Positions 60,965 to 64,000 of a DNA stretch of 64,000 nt are shown here, piece after piece. Position 1 is the first letter of the stretch; each line of letters opens with the position of its first letter. The notes under the pieces are model-generated. The model was not told where the DNA came from, did not search any database, and saw only the letters and a program-made list of their open reading frames with translations. The translations under genes were made by a program, and so were the position numbers. The stretch spans positions 47,010 to 111,009 of the forward strand of contig NZ_FOMI01000006.1 of NCBI RefSeq assembly GCF_900112595.1. The letters are read 5' to 3'. This DNA is from Algibacter pectinivorans (GTDB lineage Bacteria > Bacteroidota > Bacteroidia > Flavobacteriales > Flavobacteriaceae).

Positions 60965-62437
60965 TTATTTTGGTCTTTTTAATGTGTGCTTTTTAAGTAT
61001 ACGGGTGCTTTCTTTGAGTACTTTTTTGTTTTTGCGAAGATTCCAAAGGACGTCTGATGCTTTTTTTCGTGTAGAATCTAGCTCAACAATAGGGTACGGA
61101 TAATCTACACCAAGTTTAAAATTTAAAAACTGTTCCTCTAGAGGCGTCATTAGGTATGGTTGGTGTGCAAATGGAATTTCAAGATTTTCTAGTTCGGGTA
61201 CCCATTTTTTTATAAAACGGGCTTCCGGGTCGTGTTCTAAACTGTTTTTAATGGGGTTGTAAATGCGTAACATATTAATGCCTGTTTCTCCAGCTTGCAT
61301 TTGTAATTGTGGAAAATGAATACCTGGTTCAAAATCAAGAAACATCTGCGATAAGTGGGTAGTAGCTTCCTGCCAAGGTTGCCACAAATTATGGGTTAAA
61401 AAAGAAACCACTAAGGCTCGCATTCTAAAATTTAAATACCCCGTTTCGTTTAAACAGCGCATACATGCATCAATTATGGGATAGCCTGTTGTACCCGTTT
61501 TCCAAGCTTTTAAATAGTCTTGTGATATACTTTTTTTTAGTTTATGAAACCCTTTGTTTATACTAGCTTCTTCCATGGTATGTTCCATTTCAAATTTTTG
61601 TATAAAATGAGATTGCCATCGTAAACGAGACATAAAGGCTTCCAGAGCTTTTTTGTGTTTTGATGTTTTTTTAAGATTATAGGCCTGAGCGTATACTTCT
61701 CTAATCGATAAATTTCCCCAAGCTATGTACGGCGATATACGGCTACAACTGGACCTCGATAATTCTGGTTTCGAAATGTGCTGCATATAATTCGGGTAGC
61801 GTTCTTTAAAAAAAGAGTTTAGGTACTTTAAACCCATGGTGCGTCCGCCTTTTTGGAATATGGCGTTGCTTGGTGTGGTTAAATCGGGGATTTTAAAATG
61901 AGCTTCAATGGCTTCAATTTCGGGTATACTTAATAATTGATTGGCATTAGGAGCGAAGTTTAATGGCGTAATTTCAAAATACGAATTGCATAACGCCATC
62001 CAATTGTCTCGATTTTTTAGACCTCGCTGTACGCCGTTATTAATGTTTTCCACCCAAGTAATAAGATTGTTTTTGCAGAAACGTTCAAAATTCTTATCGC
62101 GCTCATAAGTCACTAAAATGCCTGTTTCTTGATGCGAAAAAACCTTAGTGATACGGTATTTTGAAAGTAACTGATTAAAAACAGCAATTATGTTAGATTG
62201 TGCAATAAATACTTTGGAGTTGTAAGGCTTAAGGTTGTGGTTAATATCTACTAACGATTCTTTTATAAAGTTCCAGTGGCGTTCACTGTAGTGCGGATCG
62301 TTAAGTAATAAAGGCTCAAAACTATATAAAATTAAAACCTGTTTGCCTGTAGCAAGGGCATTATAAATAGCTTCGTTATCCTGTAAACGCAAATCGCGTT
62401 TTAGCCAAACAACATGTAATTCGGGTTTAGTATTCAT
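60965..62437 (-). CDS. Cryptochrome/photolyase-family flavoprotein, altered FAD site
   Basis: 490 aa. N-terminal Rossmann domain (HVVWLKRDLRLQDNEAIYNAL) and FAD domain (LSRSSCSRISPYIAWGNLS, MSRLRWQSHFIQKFE, TGYPIIDACMRCLNETGYLNFR). In the segment aligning without gaps to E. coli AANNGGWQW, it reads PGIHFPQLQMQAGETG (371-386): the flavin N5-contact Asn is Gly372 and the proximal Trp of the electron-transfer chain is Pro376. It is therefore not a standard CPD photolyase. Its start overlaps the FeS-BCP gene end by 11 bp. Confidence 0.88.
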   Translation of the reverse strand: MNTKPELHVVWLKRDLRLQDNEAIYNALATGKQVLILYSFEPLLLNDPHYSERHWNFIKESLVDINHNLKPYNSKVFIAQSNIIAVFNQLLSKYRITKVFSHQETGILVTYERDKNFERFCKNNLITWVENINNGVQRGLKNRDNWMALCNSYFEITPLNFAPNANQLLSIPEIEAIEAHFKIPDLTTPSNAIFQKGGRTMGLKYLNSFFKERYPNYMQHISKPELSRSSCSRISPYIAWGNLSIREVYAQAYNLKKTSKHKKALEAFMSRLRWQSHFIQKFEMEHTMEEASINKGFHKLKKSISQDYLKAWKTGTTGYPIIDACMRCLNETGYLNFRMRALVVSFLTHNLWQPWQEATTHLSQMFLDFEPGIHFPQLQMQAGETGINMLRIYNPIKNSLEHDPEARFIKKWVPELENLEIPFAHQPYLMTPLEEQFLNFKLGVDYPYPIVELDSTRKKASDVLWNLRKNKKVLKESTRILKKHTLKRPK

Positions 62438-63959
62438 CTTGATGGGCTATTATATGTTGGGCTCTTTCTTTTAGTTTGGCTAAGTCTGGAGTTTTCATTT
62501 TATCTAAAACGCTGTACATCATTTTCATTCTAAAATTATTTTGTAACACTGGTCTTTTAGAATCTAGAAAATTCCAGTATAAACTATTAAAAGGGCAGGC
62601 GTTGTCTTCTGTTTTTTTGCTTTTATTATAATGGCAATTATCACAATAATTACTCATTTTATTAATGTACGACGCAGAAGATACATAGGGTTTTGTTGCT
62701 ATTTTACCACCATCGGCAAATTGGCTCATGCCTCTGGTGTTGGTAATTTGAACCCATTCCACAGCATCCACATAAATACCTAAGTACCATTTGTCTACCT
62801 CGTCGGGATGTGTTTCTGTTAACAGTGCATAATTTCCAGTAATCATTAAACGCTGTATGTGGTGGGCATAACCATTATCTAGCGAGTTTGTAATGGCTTG
62901 TTTTAGGCAATTCATTTTGGTGTTTCCTGTCCAGAAGAAATCGGGTAACTTATTTTTGTTATTTAGTTGGTTTTCATTTTTAAAACCGGGCATTAAAGCC
63001 CAATACATACCACGCATGTATTCTCGCCACCCAATAACTTGTCTTATAAAACCTTCTACCTGAGAAATACTAATATCTTCACCATGTTTGCGGTAGTAAT
63101 TGAGTACCGTTTTTACCACATCTTTAGCCGAAATGAGTTTTATATTCATGGCAAAAGATAATCGTGAATGGAAAAGGTAGACTTCATCGGTATGCATGGC
63201 ATCTTGATAATCTCCAAAATGCATTAAAAGTGCTTCGCAGAAATACTTTAGTTGCTCTAAAGCTTGTTTTCTAGTAATTGGGTAGGAATAGGTTTTGGTA
63301 TCAAACTTTCCAATAGTTTTTATTTTAGATTGTTCAATGTCAAGTAAAACGGCATCCACATTATTTTTAAATACCTTGTAGGTAGGTATATCAACATCGC
63401 CTTTCCATTTGTTTCTATTACTTTTATCGTAGTTCCATTTACCGCCTTCGGGTTGTCCCGCATGCATTAAAATATCATGTTTTTTACGCATATCGCGATA
63501 AAAATTTTCCATGAGATATTGCTTTTTACCCTCAAAAAAGGTTTTTAAATCATGGCGATTGGTATAAAAATGTTCGGTAGAGGAGACGCTATATTGTATA
63601 TCGATAGTTTTGCAGAACTCTATTAATTGGTGGTCTAAGCGGTATTCATCCGGTTCTAGATATTCAAAGGTTTCTATGCTATGTTTTTCTAGGACCTTTA
63701 AAAGGTTATCGGTTAAACTTTGGGTGTTTTCCGCTTGGTTTATTTTGTAATAAACAACGTGGTGCCCTTTGTCTTTTAGGTCTTTTGAAAATTGACGCAT
63801 TGCCCCGAAAAAACCAATAACTTTTTGAATATGATGGGTAACATAATCTGTTTCTTGGCGCATTTCAAATAAGCAATACACAACGTTATCGTTAGGTTCT
63901 TTAAACCACGAGTGTTTAATGTTGAGTTGATCGCCTAGTATAAGTCTTAGAATTTTCAT
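62427..63959 (-). CDS. Iron-sulfur photolyase (FeS-BCP / prokaryotic 6-4 type)
   Basis: 510 aa, typical of FeS-BCP/CryPro. Start MKILRLILGDQLNIKHSWF (the GDQL hallmark). FAD-domain motifs are SFAMNIKLISAKDVV, QVEGFIRQVIGWREYMRG and HIQRLMITGNYALL. Four [4Fe-4S] ligands Cys351, Cys439, Cys442 and Cys455 (FWTGNTKMNC, NYCDNC, NACPF) sit at the spacing of Agrobacterium PhrB (350, 438, 441, 454). Repair of (6-4) photoproducts is established for that relative. Only 41 bp of upstream sequence is in the window; it may be first in the operon or follow further genes. Confidence 0.93.
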   Translation of the reverse strand: MKILRLILGDQLNIKHSWFKEPNDNVVYCLFEMRQETDYVTHHIQKVIGFFGAMRQFSKDLKDKGHHVVYYKINQAENTQSLTDNLLKVLEKHSIETFEYLEPDEYRLDHQLIEFCKTIDIQYSVSSTEHFYTNRHDLKTFFEGKKQYLMENFYRDMRKKHDILMHAGQPEGGKWNYDKSNRNKWKGDVDIPTYKVFKNNVDAVLLDIEQSKIKTIGKFDTKTYSYPITRKQALEQLKYFCEALLMHFGDYQDAMHTDEVYLFHSRLSFAMNIKLISAKDVVKTVLNYYRKHGEDISISQVEGFIRQVIGWREYMRGMYWALMPGFKNENQLNNKNKLPDFFWTGNTKMNCLKQAITNSLDNGYAHHIQRLMITGNYALLTETHPDEVDKWYLGIYVDAVEWVQITNTRGMSQFADGGKIATKPYVSSASYINKMSNYCDNCHYNKSKKTEDNACPFNSLYWNFLDSKRPVLQNNFRMKMMYSVLDKMKTPDLAKLKERAQHIIAHQDEY

Positions 63960-64000
63960 TTAAAAAAGAGTTTCTTGTAACCAAAGGTTTTGAAATTTTC

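Overview
The window reads as chromosomal DNA of a marine-type member of the family Flavobacteriaceae (Bacteroidota). Support comes from low GC content, several promoters of the TAnnTTTG -7 type typical of this phylum, and many proteins of flavobacterial families (DUF3078, DUF4197, DUF4252, DUF5723, DUF4920, PUR/DUF3276, Lacal_2735, long NusB, glutamine synthetase III). No rRNA, tRNA, CRISPR array or complete transposase gene was seen.

Layout. 1-785 is the 5' part of a secreted coiled-coil protein whose gene runs off the left edge. 1544-2993 is a BlaI/BlaR1-type regulatory pair in which the sensor gene is broken by two one-base frameshifts. 3169-8003 holds a Na+/Ca2+ antiporter and a divergent pair of unrelated glutamine synthetases (GSII and GSIII). 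8390-20091 is mostly housekeeping: purM, prfA, pyrF and purU, with outer-membrane or secreted proteins and one GH26 mannanase-type lipoprotein between them. 20235-23747 encodes a fused B12-dependent acyl-CoA mutase of IcmF type, followed by 87-bp tandem hairpin repeats. 24626-25347 pairs an 11-cysteine mini-protein with a cysteine-tailed ECF sigma factor. 26487-29338 holds ypdA, a truncated MFS gene and two small lipoprotein-type genes. 29361-31690 is a three-gene cassette (Crp-like regulator, SDR, methyltransferase) enclosed by related elements in inverted orientation.

31722-53522 is again a mixed core region: crcB, a ThuA/sugar-dehydrogenase/cytochrome fusion, ilvE, mnmD, a cyclophilin-FKBP fusion, a YfiT-type bacillithiol transferase, csaA, an ABC exporter, and nusB-DUF1573-yajC. 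Six diverged copies of one roughly 90-175 bp dispersed element sit in intergenic sites throughout the window. One of them supplies the apparent N-terminus of a DUF1684 protein.

53781-63959 is a run of thirteen genes on one strand that looks like a light and photodamage response cluster. It has a classical CPD photolyase, a cryptochrome-like flavoprotein with altered FAD-site residues, and an iron-sulfur photolyase (FeS-BCP). With them are folE, TspO, glutathione peroxidase, an SDR, an SRPBCC protein, TIGR03643, a Lacal_2735 mini-protein, two paralogous 71-72 aa proteins, one uncharacterised protein and a DUF3095 cyclase-like protein. Three candidate operator sites lie inside the cluster. No LitR/CarH-type regulator is visible in the window, so the controlling protein may be encoded beyond the right edge.
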